This document shows, piece by piece, positions 41,821 through 51,416 of a stretch of 64,000 nt of DNA (position 1 is its first letter; each line of letters begins with the position of its first letter). Origin of the DNA: JAUIJL01 sp965366625 (GTDB taxonomy: Bacteria > Acidobacteriota > Thermoanaerobaculia > Multivoradales > J023); contig CBDUGP010000028.1 of the NCBI GenBank assembly GCA_965366625.1, positions 1 through 64,000 of the forward strand, written 5' to 3'. The notes beneath the pieces were generated by a model. It was not told the origin of the DNA, did no database searches, and saw nothing but the letters and a program-made list of their open reading frames with translations. Made by a program: the position numbers and the translations under genes.

Positions 41821-44800
41821 CGGGTGGGTAGATTCGAGGTCTACTGCCAGGTCGGCTGCCTCGCGCCAAGCAGGTCGAAGCTGTCGAGCTCGACCGGCTT
41901 GATCGCGAGCTCGATTCCAATCGGCCTCGGCTTTCATGACGGAGCCTTGGTAGGCCAGCCAATTGGAGCGGCTCTTATAGCCATAGGCGCTTGCCAGCAG
42001 GTAATAGGGGTTGTCGGGGCTCAGGTTTAGGCTCTGGTCGAGAAAGTGGCGGGCTCGGGCGAAGGCTCTATCGGGATCTTCGCCGAGGGAAATCGAACGC
42101 TGGGCGCGACGGGTCCAAATTCTTCCCAAGGAGCGAAAAGCTTCTCCGGATCGGGGATTGTCCTCGCTCAGGGCGATGAAAATGTTCTCGGATTCGGCGA
42201 AAAAAGTCTCGGGATCTCGCTCTTGGTGGAGTTCCCATTCTCCACGTAGACGAAGAGTGCTGCCGGAGCAGTTGCGCAGCCCGGTTGAGCGCAGGGACTC
42301 GGAAATTTGTCCGATGAGTTCGGCGGCCTCGTCGAGTCGGGGCAGGGGATTTCTGCCCTCTTTCAACAGCACTTTGCCTTCAAAATATGCAGTCCAGGCC
42401 AAATTGAGAATGGGGATCGGGCTGTCGGGTGCCAGCTCGGCGGCACGAAGGTGGTGGACGCGGGCCTGGGCAAAAAACGGACTGGGATCCTGCCCCTGTT
42501 CCCAGCTGTGAATTCCCCGGGAGTGGGAGATCTCCCCGAGGGCCGCCTGGAGCTGAAACATCTCTGGAGCGATGCTTTGTGCGGTTTGAAAATAACCGAC
42601 GGCCTGTTCGACAAAACCGGGGTCGAGCTGTCCGCTGCTGGGGTCTCCGCCTTGGGCCAGATGCAGGTGGCAAAGGCCGAGGTAATAAGGAGGCGCCACG
42701 TGGTCGGCGCGCAAGGATTCAGCCTGCTCTAAGGCGTGAATCGCTTTTTCCAACAAGAGCTTGGGCTCGCCGCTGCCGGGGGCCGTGGAGGCTTTGAACA
42801 GACCGATGCCCAGGTTTACCCAGGCCGCGAACGGCGCCGAGTGTTGCTCAGCGGCTCCGCGAAAGGCTTCCGCCGCCTGCTCGAAGCTCTGCAGCGCCGG
42901 CTCGCCGCGAGAGACCAGGTGCTGGGCGCGGGTCGCATGGGTCATGCCTAGCGCTACCCAATAGGAATAAGATCGCCGGCTCGGCTCGATCTGGCTGAAA
43001 GCGTGGTCGGCACGGTCGATTTGCGCGGACGGATCCTCGCCCCGTTCGACCAGCCATTGGCTCCAGCTCCAATAGGCCCGCCCGAGTTCGAGCCAAGCTT
43101 TTGAGCGGACATCGGAATCTTCTTTGGCGCGCTCGGCGGTTACGATAGCGGCCTCCAGATCGGCCACGGGATCCACCGCTTGTCGGCGTTTGAGCTGAGC
43201 CGCCAACCGGTGGAAGCGAGATTTCCACAGCCAGGCTTCACCGTAGTCGGGTTGGGTGGCCAGGGCTTGGTCGAGCTGCTCCATGCCCTCTTGCCACAGG
43301 ATGTCGGACTTCGATCCCGCTTCCAACTCCAGAGAAAGCTGTTGAAAAGCGGCTTGGGCGCCGGATCGGTAGATCGACGGATCGCTCTGGGCCACGGTTG
43401 CCGCTCGATCATAGGCGCGACGAGCTTGCTCGAAGGTGCTTAGGGCTTCTTGGGTCCGACCTAGCGCATGATGCTGCACCGCCCAAGTTCTTTGAATATC
43501 CCCTTCCAGGCGCAACAGCTCGTAGGACCAAGCGTGTCGGGCGGGAGAATCCGCCAGCACGGTGAGCGCTTGGTCGAAGAGATCGTCGTGGAAGAGAGCC
43601 AATGCACGAAGCAGCAGGCTTTCTGGGGAGTCCTCGACCCGACTCTGTCCCGGATCTTCAGGATCATCGATGGTGGCCAGGAAAGTGCGAGCCGGGTGGC
43701 CAAAGGTTTCTTGCAGCTCCGCGATTTGGTGACTTCGCGCTTGCCAATCGCCGCCGAGTTCGACCTCCGCCAGCCGGTCGCGATAAAGGGCCGAAAGGGT
43801 TTGGGCCATGGCGGCGGCCACTTCGGGCTCGCGGAATCCACTTTGCCATGCGGTTTGTAAGTGCTCTTGGGCTGTTTCAAGCTCGTCCAAGGCCAGATGG
43901 CCGCGGCCGAGGGCGAAATGTCCTGGTCCGTGCCCGGCGTTGCCGGCTCGATCCATGGCTTGGGCAATATCGTCCATCCGCCGACGGAGCAACAGGCGGT
44001 CCGGTCGAATGTCGTGGGGCGGAGAGAGGTGGGAATATCGCACCAGGGCCTCGATCTCCTCAACCTGCTCCGTGAGCCGACGGGCCAGCTGCTCGCGGAT
44101 CTCCGCTTGTTGCGCCGTCCAGGCTCCCCAGCCGAGGGCAAACACCAACAAAAGAGCCGACACAGCAGCCACCCGCACGGCGACTTTCTGGCGACTAAGC
44201 TTCTTTTGAAGCCGATACCAAGCGTTGATCGGCCGAGCTGAAACCTCTTGGCCATCCAGGTAACAGTCGATGTCGTGGGCCAGTTCGCGTGCCGATCCGT
44301 AACGTCGATCCGGTTGTTTCTCCAGACATTTGAAAACGATGGCTTCTACGTCTTTGGGTACCTGGTGGCGACGCAGGGATTCGGGCTCGTTTTGTAAGAC
44401 TTGAACGAACGCCCCGGGGCCCGTTTCGGCGAATGGAGGTCTGCCCGCGAGCAAGCGATAGAGGGTGGCGCCCAAGGCGTAAACGTCGGTCCGACGGTCG
44501 AGGTGCTCGATTTCTCCCCGAACTTGCTCCGGGGCCATGTAGGCGGGCGTGCCCACCACCTCACCGGCGCGGGTCAGGTCGGCATCGCCGGCGGCTCGTG
44601 CGATGCCGAAGTCCAGGACCATTGGATGCAAGGGGTCAGGCCCTGTGGACTCGACCAAGATATTCGCCGGTTTGATGTCTCGATGAATCAAGCCCGCTCG
44701 ATGTGCTTCGTGCACGGCTTCCGCAATGCGCCGGACGAGAATCAGCTTCTGTTCGAGATTCAGGCCTTCTGCGGCCTCGTCCAAGGGGCGGCCGTAGAGC

Positions 44801-45174
44801 CGCTGCATGACGATGTAGGGCGTGGCTTCGTCGTCACCGACCTCGAAGACCGGACAAATCCCCGGGTGGGAGACGCTGGCTTGGAGACGGGCCTCACGCA
44901 CGAAGCGGTGCACCGATTCCGGATCCCGTATCCGAAGGGTCTTGATCGCCACCCGTCGGCGCAGGCGTGGATCCCAGGCGTCGTAAACCCGGCCCATGCC
45001 GCCCTGGCCGATCAGCTCCTCAAGGCGAAATCGGCCCAAGGTGGAGCCGAGGTCGAGGGGTTCGGTGAACTCCCTGCGAAGATGGGCGCGGGTATCGTCG
45101 AGCTGGGTTTCCGTGGTCGGGCGATTCAGCTCCGGTTGGCCGGGCCGGCTCGCTGAGCTTTCGGGATCTGACAT
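41803..45174 (-). CDS. Ser/Thr protein kinase with large TPR region
   Basis: The 1123-residue protein has a cytoplasmic kinase domain: P-loop LIGQGGMGRVYDAW (54-67), K78 in VAIKTL, HRDIKPAN at 164-171, DFGIAR at 188-193 and APEQVRG at 214-220. A membrane segment lies near 331-352 (VAVRVAAVSALLLVFALGWGAW). After it come about 750 residues of helical TPR-type repeats, including an Asp/Glu-rich linker near 500. All essential kinase residues are intact. A run of GGCAT repeats is just upstream of the start. It lies head-on against the unrecognised rightward gene and is downstream of the MoxR operon. It is the nearest kinase to the FHA-type activator and a natural candidate to phosphorylate it or a common partner. 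Confidence 0.9.
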   Translation of the reverse strand: MSDPESSASRPGQPELNRPTTETQLDDTRAHLRREFTEPLDLGSTLGRFRLEELIGQGGMGRVYDAWDPRLRRRVAIKTLRIRDPESVHRFVREARLQASVSHPGICPVFEVGDDEATPYIVMQRLYGRPLDEAAEGLNLEQKLILVRRIAEAVHEAHRAGLIHRDIKPANILVESTGPDPLHPMVLDFGIARAAGDADLTRAGEVVGTPAYMAPEQVRGEIEHLDRRTDVYALGATLYRLLAGRPPFAETGPGAFVQVLQNEPESLRRHQVPKDVEAIVFKCLEKQPDRRYGSARELAHDIDCYLDGQEVSARPINAWYRLQKKLSRQKVAVRVAAVSALLLVFALGWGAWTAQQAEIREQLARRLTEQVEEIEALVRYSHLSPPHDIRPDRLLLRRRMDDIAQAMDRAGNAGHGPGHFALGRGHLALDELETAQEHLQTAWQSGFREPEVAAAMAQTLSALYRDRLAEVELGGDWQARSHQIAELQETFGHPARTFLATIDDPEDPGQSRVEDSPESLLLRALALFHDDLFDQALTVLADSPARHAWSYELLRLEGDIQRTWAVQHHALGRTQEALSTFEQARRAYDRAATVAQSDPSIYRSGAQAAFQQLSLELEAGSKSDILWQEGMEQLDQALATQPDYGEAWLWKSRFHRLAAQLKRRQAVDPVADLEAAIVTAERAKEDSDVRSKAWLELGRAYWSWSQWLVERGEDPSAQIDRADHAFSQIEPSRRSYSYWVALGMTHATRAQHLVSRGEPALQSFEQAAEAFRGAAEQHSAPFAAWVNLGIGLFKASTAPGSGEPKLLLEKAIHALEQAESLRADHVAPPYYLGLCHLHLAQGGDPSSGQLDPGFVEQAVGYFQTAQSIAPEMFQLQAALGEISHSRGIHSWEQGQDPSPFFAQARVHHLRAAELAPDSPIPILNLAWTAYFEGKVLLKEGRNPLPRLDEAAELIGQISESLRSTGLRNCSGSTLRLRGEWELHQERDPETFFAESENIFIALSEDNPRSGEAFRSLGRIWTRRAQRSISLGEDPDRAFARARHFLDQSLNLSPDNPYYLLASAYGYKSRSNWLAYQGSVMKAEADWNRARDQAGRARQLRPAWREAADLAVDLESTHPGASPG

Positions 45175-45187
45175 GGCACGATCTTAC

Positions 45188-45206
45188 GGCATGGCATGGC
45201 ATGGCG
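45188..45206. repeat. GGCAT pentanucleotide repeat before the kinase start
   Basis: The plus strand reads ggcatggcatggcatggcg, three and a half units of 5 bp, in the leader of the kinase gene (start at 45174). It also provides extra out-of-frame ATG codons on the minus strand. Confidence 0.6.
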
Positions 45207-45244
45207 TTGCGGCTCCAGAAGCCGGGAGCCCTCACCTTCCTGGG

Positions 45245-47440
45245 TTAGGCTGCGCGGCGTCGGCTACGTTTGCTTTCCTTGCGCGCCTGCCGGAGATCGT
45301 CGGAGACCGTGCGCAAGATGCGGTCGAGGGTCGGCCGTAGGTCTCGGATCACCTCAGGGGGCGGCGGCTCCGAAGCAAAACTGGCGTTGAGGTATATGGC
45401 GATCACGCGACGGACGTCTTCGGTCGTCGAGGGATGCTCTGTTTCCAGCATGCGCTGCAACTCCAGCGGAGCGGTGCTGGGCCCCACCTCCAAACCCAAC
45501 GCGCTCAAACCCCTGCGCAATCGATCGTAGGTTTCGATCGCGGACAAGGGTCTTTGTCGTAGGTAAAACACGATCGCTCCAAGGGTGACGAAGAACACCA
45601 CCAACCCGCCGTAGCGGAATCGTGGGTCTTGCCAGATCGACAACGAGCCTTCACCGGAGACGTCGAAGCTCGGCAATGGGGTTTGCGCGCCGGTCGGATT
45701 GGGAATTTGCTGCCCTTGAGCTTGGTCCCGTTCACGCCATTCGCGCCAGCGTGCCCAGGCCGCCGCGATTCGATCGCGCACATCGCGGAAGAAGCTCTTC
45801 TGATCTTGGGAGCCGTAGGTCAGCACATAGCGGTCCCACCGAAATGCCACGTAATCGTACATCTGCTGCACGATCAGCTTGAGGTCCCGCGGCGCGGCAG
45901 CCGGCCGCCCGTCCGGGGGCGTGGGGTCGTAAATGCGCCATTGATCGTCGGTCCAAGCCTCCACCCAGGCATGGGCGTTTTGCTGGCGAACAATGTAGTA
46001 ATCCTCGATCGGATTGAGTTCGGCGCCGAGAAAACCGGTCACCAACCGAGCCGGAATGTCCTGGGTGCGGAGCATCAGCACCATGGCCGAAGCAAAGTAT
46101 TCGCAATGGCCGCTGCGATATTCGAATAGAAAATCTTCGAGCGGGCTCTGGCCGTCACGGCCGACGAAATCGGTGGTGTAGAAATATTCGTTGAGCAGGT
46201 GGCTTTCCAGCCGATCCGCCTTTTCCCTCGCGCTGCCCTCGCCCATGACCTGCCGAGCCAGCTCGGAGATTCGAGGGGTGATGCCGTTGGTGTCCAACGC
46301 TTCCGGATAGCCGCCCACGGGGCCGCCGTCGGAGGTCATGTCGACGCCCGCAATATAGTCCCGCGAGCCCAGCTCGATCTCGTATTGCACGGTTTCGCGA
46401 GGGGGCAGGCCGTTGAAGAAAAGTGCACCGCCCGGGTCTAGGCTGAGCTGGCGTACGGGGACCCCAATGGGTTTCAGGGACCGGGCCGAGGTGGGCAAAA
46501 CGACGGTCGAGCTACCCAGGGGCTCAAGAAAAATAGTGCCCGTGGCGGTCTCGCCCTCGCCACGGGTTAGGGGCGGAAGGGGCAAGCTCAAGCTGCCCTC
46601 TTGGTCGATCTGGATGTACCGCGGATTGCGCAGCTCGCGATACCAATTTCGCTTGCGGTAGTAGTCGTAGGTGGCGGCTTTGAATCGCATGTCCTCGCCA
46701 CCCACGGTTTGCGGCAGCTGCACACGCATGGCGACCGTCCGATTGCCGCGAATTTCGCTGGTGATGTTTAGATCCACCTTGTCGGAAAAGCCGGTGGTTC
46801 GTGCGAGACCGAGGTTATTGCCCCCTTGGCCCATGATGAAAGGCTGCCGTAGGCGGGGCATGGCAGCGAAGATGGGGATGCTGAGCAGTACGACTAGGAG
46901 GGTCGACAAAACGGCGGACCAGCGCACGGGCGGGAACGGTGCCGGCCGGTCGGGTTGGCGGCCCATGGCGGCCAACATATGCAGGTGGGCAAATCGAGCC
47001 ATGACGCCGAATCCTACCGCCAAGGCCCCGATCAGGTAGAAAGCAATGGTGAGGTGAGAGCTGGTGCCCATAGCCGCCACGAAGATGAAGAAAATCGCCA
47101 CGAAGACATGCCACTTCTCTTTCTCGCGACGAATCGAATAGAGCTTGACCACCACCAGGAAGAGGATCAAATGCATCAAGGCCTTGACCGATTGATCGCG
47201 GAACCAGGCCTGTCTCAGGTCGAGGAGCAGAATCGGCAGGTAGATGAGGCCCAAGATGTTGAGGGCCCCGTTGGACAGCCAATTCTCGGCACCTTTTTCC
47301 GCCCGTTGAATGAAATAAATCACCAAGAACGCATAGACGAAAAGCACCGGCCATTCGAGCACGTCGTTCAGGGGTAGGGGCAAGGGAGCCAACAAAGCCA
47401 TCCAACCCAACATGATTCGCTTTTCCTTGGCGAAGGTCAT
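45245..47440 (-). CDS. TgpA-like transglutaminase membrane protein
   Basis: The 731-residue protein has six or seven hydrophobic segments at the N-terminus (DUF3488-like, including LMHLILFLVVVKLYSIRRE), then an external transglutaminase domain with Cys in YRSGHCEYFASAMVLMLR (about 435), His in NAHAWVEAWTDDQW (about 480) and Asp in IYDPTPPDG. A second membrane segment near 625-645 and a C-terminal DUF4129-like domain follow. The start overlaps the stop of the DUF58 gene (ATGA). In the MoxR-DUF58-transglutaminase gene set this protein is usually the effector whose function is linked to envelope or surface maturation. No substrate can be deduced. Confidence 0.9.
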   Translation of the reverse strand: MTFAKEKRIMLGWMALLAPLPLPLNDVLEWPVLFVYAFLVIYFIQRAEKGAENWLSNGALNILGLIYLPILLLDLRQAWFRDQSVKALMHLILFLVVVKLYSIRREKEKWHVFVAIFFIFVAAMGTSSHLTIAFYLIGALAVGFGVMARFAHLHMLAAMGRQPDRPAPFPPVRWSAVLSTLLVVLLSIPIFAAMPRLRQPFIMGQGGNNLGLARTTGFSDKVDLNITSEIRGNRTVAMRVQLPQTVGGEDMRFKAATYDYYRKRNWYRELRNPRYIQIDQEGSLSLPLPPLTRGEGETATGTIFLEPLGSSTVVLPTSARSLKPIGVPVRQLSLDPGGALFFNGLPPRETVQYEIELGSRDYIAGVDMTSDGGPVGGYPEALDTNGITPRISELARQVMGEGSAREKADRLESHLLNEYFYTTDFVGRDGQSPLEDFLFEYRSGHCEYFASAMVLMLRTQDIPARLVTGFLGAELNPIEDYYIVRQQNAHAWVEAWTDDQWRIYDPTPPDGRPAAAPRDLKLIVQQMYDYVAFRWDRYVLTYGSQDQKSFFRDVRDRIAAAWARWREWRERDQAQGQQIPNPTGAQTPLPSFDVSGEGSLSIWQDPRFRYGGLVVFFVTLGAIVFYLRQRPLSAIETYDRLRRGLSALGLEVGPSTAPLELQRMLETEHPSTTEDVRRVIAIYLNASFASEPPPPEVIRDLRPTLDRILRTVSDDLRQARKESKRSRRRAA

Positions 47441-48669
47441 GCTGCGCCTGCCTTTCCAAAGGAGCTGGTCTTGCCGCCGCGACCGCGAGTAAAAGGCGTA
47501 GAGATCTCGCCCGATTTCATGACCAGTCGCAGCTCGCCTTGCTTTTCGTCGCTGTCGACCAGTGGCGTTTGATTTTCGGCGGTGGTTTCGATCCGGGCCA
47601 AGGCCTCCAAGATGTTCAATCGCTGGCGTAAACCCGAGGCGTGACCGAGACGCAGGTCGCGGGTGGTCAATGCCACCTCGAAGCCCTGGTTGAGGTGATC
47701 CACGGCGCAGGTTGCCGCCTCGCTCACCAACCGTTCGAATTGCGTCTCCTGCTCTTGGGTTTCGAGCGGTCCGACCGCGTTGTCGAAGACGATATGTAAT
47801 CGTCGATTCTCTTCACGGCTGCGCTGTTGGTAGATCAAGGAACCCTGGCGGGCCGATTGCTTCCAATGGATGCTTCTGGGGTCGTCCCCACTCTGATAGG
47901 TGCGCAGGGCGTATAACTCATGCCCTTGGCCGGCCCGGAGGGATGAACGCTCCCCGGAATCGCCCACATCTTCGGGGCGGCTGCCGGAAGAAGAGAAAAG
48001 CTCCGGGAAAACCAACACCTCAAAGTCTTGCTCGTAGCGTCGGCCTTTGCGGAAGATACCGACGGGGAAGAGGCTGGAGACCTGAAGAGCCTGGACTCGT
48101 CTCGGCCCCCGTCGACGCATGATGATTTCCAATCGACCCTCCACCTGCTCGTCGGCGGGTAGGAATGGCACCAGCCAAGGGGCGGTGCGATGGCGACGGG
48201 CCCTGCCGGAGGTTTTCATGTCGTCTTCTTGCACAGAGATTACCAACAGCCATCGGGGTAGAAGTCGGCTGCGGTTGCGCAAACGCACATTGAAGCGGGT
48301 CATGCGATTGGCGAAGATCTCTTCGTGGACATCGAGTTCGAGTTCCAAGCGGTGAACGTTGATCCAGCCGAGAATTTGAGCCAGGCCGAAGGCGGCCAAC
48401 ATCATGGCGACCGCCAGGAAGAGGCCGTTGTTGCCGGTATTGGTGGCAGCAACGCCGACCACCAAACAAGCGGCGGCGTACCACATGCCGACGCGGGTGA
48501 TCTGGATGCCGCTGGAGCGGGATTTGAGGCGTCGAGAGGAAAAAGTCGAAGGTTGCTCGGGCGAGCGCTTGTTGGAAAACGGCCTATTGGAGCCGGACCT
48601 GCCGACGAAGCTCTTGATGGCGGAGAGCTTTTTGAGGAGGGGAGTCTCGAATGTGTTGGCCCGCGACAT
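47437..48669 (-). CDS. DUF58 domain protein
   Basis: The 410-residue protein has two hydrophobic segments near residues 65-100 (MWYAAACLVVGVAATNTGNNGLFLAVAMM) and the DUF58 hallmark GHELYALRTYQSGDDPRSIHWKQSARQGSL near 250-280. The DUF58 family is always found beside MoxR ATPases and is thought to carry a von Willebrand-type fold or to be the substrate. It overlaps the transglutaminase gene by 4 bp and follows moxR by 14 bp. Confidence 0.92.
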   Translation of the reverse strand: MSRANTFETPLLKKLSAIKSFVGRSGSNRPFSNKRSPEQPSTFSSRRLKSRSSGIQITRVGMWYAAACLVVGVAATNTGNNGLFLAVAMMLAAFGLAQILGWINVHRLELELDVHEEIFANRMTRFNVRLRNRSRLLPRWLLVISVQEDDMKTSGRARRHRTAPWLVPFLPADEQVEGRLEIIMRRRGPRRVQALQVSSLFPVGIFRKGRRYEQDFEVLVFPELFSSSGSRPEDVGDSGERSSLRAGQGHELYALRTYQSGDDPRSIHWKQSARQGSLIYQQRSREENRRLHIVFDNAVGPLETQEQETQFERLVSEAATCAVDHLNQGFEVALTTRDLRLGHASGLRQRLNILEALARIETTAENQTPLVDSDEKQGELRLVMKSGEISTPFTRGRGGKTSSFGKAGAA

Positions 48670-48683
48670 CAGTCCTCTTCGGC

Positions 48684-49661
48684 TCAGAGCGGCACGGGTA
48701 GATCCGCCACGAGTCTGCGGATCGCCTCGCGCTGTTCGTCTAACCGACCCCCTCCCCGTTTCAGGGTGACACGATGAGCGAGCACGGGCACGGCGAGGCG
48801 TTGAACGTCGTCGGGTATGGCGTAGGTGCGGCCTTCACAGAGGGCCAGCGCTTGGGTGGCGCGAAATAAACCTTGGACGCCCCGGGTGGAGATGGGCAAG
48901 CTGAAATCGACGCCGGTGCGAGTCGCTTCCGCCAAGCTCAACATATAGTCGGTGAGTTTTTCGGTCACCTGCACCTGCTTCGCTTGCTGCTGCAGGGCGA
49001 CGATTTCTTCCAGACGTACAGCTGCTGGAATTTGGTCCAGGAGGTGGTCCACGCCGCCGGACATCAGAAGCTCTCGTTCGGCTTGGCGCGACGGATAGCC
49101 CATCGACAGGGACATGAGGAAACGATCGAGCTGGGACTCGGGCAGTGGGAAGGTGCCGAGAAATTCCAACGGATTCTGGGTTGCCAGAACCAGGAACGGC
49201 TCGGGCAGCACGTAGCGCTTACGTTCCACGGAAACCCGGCGCTCGCTCATGGCCTCGAGCAAGGCAGATTGAGTTTTTGGAGTCGCTCTGTTGATCTCGT
49301 CTGCCAGCACAACGTTGGCAAAAAGCGGGCCGGGCACGAACTCAAAGGTTTCGCTTTCCCGCCGATAGATCGAAACACCGATGATGTCGGAGGGCAGCAG
49401 GTCGCTGGTGAATTGGATCCGTTGGAAGGCTAATCCGAGAGCCCTGGCCATGGCTTGGGCTAAGGTCGTTTTGCCGACGCCGGGAACATCCTCAATCAGC
49501 ACGTGGCCGCCGGCCAAGAGGCTGATGACCGCCATGCGCACGACGGATTCTTTACCGCGCACAATGCGGTTGATTCCGGCCTCCAAGGTTTGGATGGCGC
49601 TCAGATCAACGGTTGAAGATGGCGGCAGGGTCTTGGGAGTTTCGGTCACAATAGCGTTCAT
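48684..49661 (-). CDS. MoxR family AAA+ ATPase
   Basis: The 325-residue protein has Walker A EDVPGVGKTTLAQAMARALG (about 57-76), Walker B NVVLADEINRATPKTQSALLEAMSE (about 111-135), sensor 1 ATQNPLE and the C-terminal lid with an Arg finger region. MoxR ATPases act as chaperones that mature a partner, here the DUF58 and transglutaminase proteins downstream on the same strand. The start at 49661 precedes the operon, and upstream 330 bp carry no gene. Confidence 0.93.
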   Translation of the reverse strand: MNAIVTETPKTLPPSSTVDLSAIQTLEAGINRIVRGKESVVRMAVISLLAGGHVLIEDVPGVGKTTLAQAMARALGLAFQRIQFTSDLLPSDIIGVSIYRRESETFEFVPGPLFANVVLADEINRATPKTQSALLEAMSERRVSVERKRYVLPEPFLVLATQNPLEFLGTFPLPESQLDRFLMSLSMGYPSRQAERELLMSGGVDHLLDQIPAAVRLEEIVALQQQAKQVQVTEKLTDYMLSLAEATRTGVDFSLPISTRGVQGLFRATQALALCEGRTYAIPDDVQRLAVPVLAHRVTLKRGGGRLDEQREAIRRLVADLPVPL

Positions 49662-49835
49662 CAGTCCCGTTTACGGTTGAAACCGACCATGGGTTTCGTT
49701 TAAACCGACTAGGCGTGCTCCTCTCATAAGATCCTGAGCATGGAGTCAAGGACTTACGCTGCTTACGGAAAACTCTAGAGAAAGGGGCTGGCAAGGAGGC
49801 GATTGCCGCCAAGATATGAGGGTTTCGCCGCCGGA

Positions 49836-49874
49836 CGCCCCCGGCTGGGCGCCCCCGGCTGGGCGCCCCCGGCT
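49836..49874. repeat. 14-bp tandem repeat, non-coding
   Basis: The unit cgcccccggctggg occurs twice followed by a partial third copy. Unlike the repeats inside genes its length is not a multiple of three. Confidence 0.85.
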
Positions 49875-49941
49875 ACATAAGCCTTGTCCCTGTGGGACGG
49901 CCCTGCATCTTTCCGGGCTGCCCCGTCAGGGGCGAGGCATG

Positions 49942-49968
49942 AGTAGCCTCGGGCTTTAGCCCGTGGCG
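49942..49968 (+). repeat. 27-bp hairpin repeat, type B
   Basis: It reads agtagcctcgggctttagcc then cgtggcg, with one base change in the loop compared with 19970 and 20132 and one at the left end. Upstream (49890-49940) lies the same companion sequence found at 19741-19761 and 19940-19967 (tgggacggcc, gggctgccccgtcaggggc). Confidence 0.75.
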
Positions 49969-49993
49969 TCCGGGTCTTGTCGCAGCTGCCGGT

Positions 49994-50635
49994 TTATTGG
50001 GCGGCGGTGTATTCCTTGTACTCGCCGTAGTTGGCAGGATCCACGTATTTCAACAGTTGAACGCTGAATACATCGCCTTCCTCGAAGTGGACTTCCTCCT
50101 CAAAGCCGATCTGGCGAGCTTCGGATTTTACGATGCCCGGGGTTTCCAAATATTTGCGCCAGGTCCTTTTTTCGGCACCGGAGGCGTCGGCATGGGTCAC
50201 GTCCACGGTGATGCCGTCGAGGGGCTCACTGCCGGAGAAGAGAACGATGAGATCGAAGAAGATGGTCGTTGGAGTGGGCCCTTCGGGAGCGGCCTCGGCA
50301 ATTTCCTCATCTCCTTCTTCGCCCTCGCCGGTCGCCTCGGTCTCTCCGTCCATGGCGACCTCTCCGCTAGTCGCGGTTGCCTCGGCCTCTCCGGCCTCGT
50401 CGAGAGCTTCGCCTTGCTCGTCGATCGTCTCGGTTTCCGCGTACGGATCCGGCTCTTCAACTTTTGGGAACCAATTTTCCAGCTTCACGCTGTATTGGCC
50501 CCGAGTTTGGGTAACTTTTTCTTCCGGGCTACCGGGCCCGCAGGCAACGATGCTGAGCAAAAGGACCAGGGTGGCCGCCAAAGCAATGACTTGAAGCGGG
50601 CGAGGCGAACGGCTGGGAAATGACAGTAGGCGCAC
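49994..50635 (-). CDS. probable lipoprotein with acidic linker
   Basis: The 213-residue protein has a signal sequence ending in the lipobox-like LLSIVAC (Cys near residue 32). The middle (about 62-120) is very rich in Glu, Ala and Thr and would be disordered. The C-terminal 90 residues (TIFFDLIVLFSGSEPLDGITVDVTHADASGAEKR onward) form a beta domain ending in NYGEYKEY. I recognise no family. It is separated from MoxR by repeats and followed upstream by the glycosyltransferase gene on the same strand. A peripheral outer-membrane role is inference. Confidence 0.7.
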   Translation of the reverse strand: MRLLSFPSRSPRPLQVIALAATLVLLLSIVACGPGSPEEKVTQTRGQYSVKLENWFPKVEEPDPYAETETIDEQGEALDEAGEAEATATSGEVAMDGETEATGEGEEGDEEIAEAAPEGPTPTTIFFDLIVLFSGSEPLDGITVDVTHADASGAEKRTWRKYLETPGIVKSEARQIGFEEEVHFEEGDVFSVQLLKYVDPANYGEYKEYTAAQ

Positions 50636-50711
50636 GATGCTCCTCCTAAAGGGCTATATGGCTAAAGAACCGACCGCTTGCGGGTCGGCCGTGGGTGGGG
50701 ATCTATTCCGG

Positions 50712-51416
50712 TCAGGGAAGCAGATTATAGCGAAGGATTGCCCAGATGGCTGATACGCCATCCTTCCAGCCGATCTTCTTGCCTTCGGCGTAGGTGCGAC
50801 CATGGTACGAAATAGGCACCTCATAGATGCGCACATGGGTTTTGGCGATCTTGGCGGTCAGCTCGGGTTCGATGCCGAAGCGATTGGAACGTAGATCCAT
50901 CGATCGCAACAAGTCGCCGCGGAACACCTTGTAGCAAGTTTCCATGTCCGACAGGTTCAGATCTGTGCACATATTCGACAGGGTGGTCAGCGCCCGATTG
51001 CCGAGGTAATGCCAAAAAAACAAGACGCGATGGGGCCCGCCGAGAAATCGGGAGCCATAAACGACATCCGCTTGGTCGGCGACGATCGGCTGCAACAACA
51101 CCATATAGTCGCTGGGGTCGTATTCGAGATCGGCGTCCTGCACCAACACCAAGTCGCCACGGGTTTCGGCGAAACCCGTCCGCAGGGCCGCCCCTTTGCC
51201 TCGGTTCTCCTCGTGCTCGATGTAACGAAAGGGCGGGTCGGCCGCTTTCTCGAGCCGACGCAATAGGTCACGAGTGCCATCGGTGGAGCCGTCGTCGACC
51301 ACGATGATCTCCCGCTCCATGCCCGGTGGAAGCTGCGCCTCCGCGACTCGGCGCAGCAGTTTTTCGGCTGTTGCCAGCTCGTTATATGCGGGAATGACGA
51401 TACTCAGTAGGGTCAA
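50712..51416 (-). CDS. GT2 family glycosyltransferase, dolichyl-phosphate mannosyltransferase-like
   Basis: The 234-residue protein starts MTLLSIVIPAYNELATAEKLLRRV and has VVDDGSTDGTRDLLR near 42-56 and DADLEYDPSDYMVLLQPI near 94-111, the D-x-D motif. ETCYKVFRGDLLRSM and YHGRTYAEGKKIGWKDGVSAI complete the DPM1/ArnC-like pattern. It has no membrane anchor of its own and would transfer a sugar to polyprenyl phosphate. It could feed the membrane protein at 54.9 kb or the exopolysaccharide locus, but no direct link is visible. Confidence 0.9.
   Translation of the reverse strand: MTLLSIVIPAYNELATAEKLLRRVAEAQLPPGMEREIIVVDDGSTDGTRDLLRRLEKAADPPFRYIEHEENRGKGAALRTGFAETRGDLVLVQDADLEYDPSDYMVLLQPIVADQADVVYGSRFLGGPHRVLFFWHYLGNRALTTLSNMCTDLNLSDMETCYKVFRGDLLRSMDLRSNRFGIEPELTAKIAKTHVRIYEVPISYHGRTYAEGKKIGWKDGVSAIWAILRYNLLP

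Larger units (their letters stand above)
49662..49993. other. gene-free spacer with repeats
   Basis: About 330 bases with no supportable gene. The MoxR operon promoter should be at the right-hand side of its start. The part from 49836 on is repeat material: a 14-bp tandem array and a hairpin repeat of the same type as at 20 kb. Confidence 0.6.
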
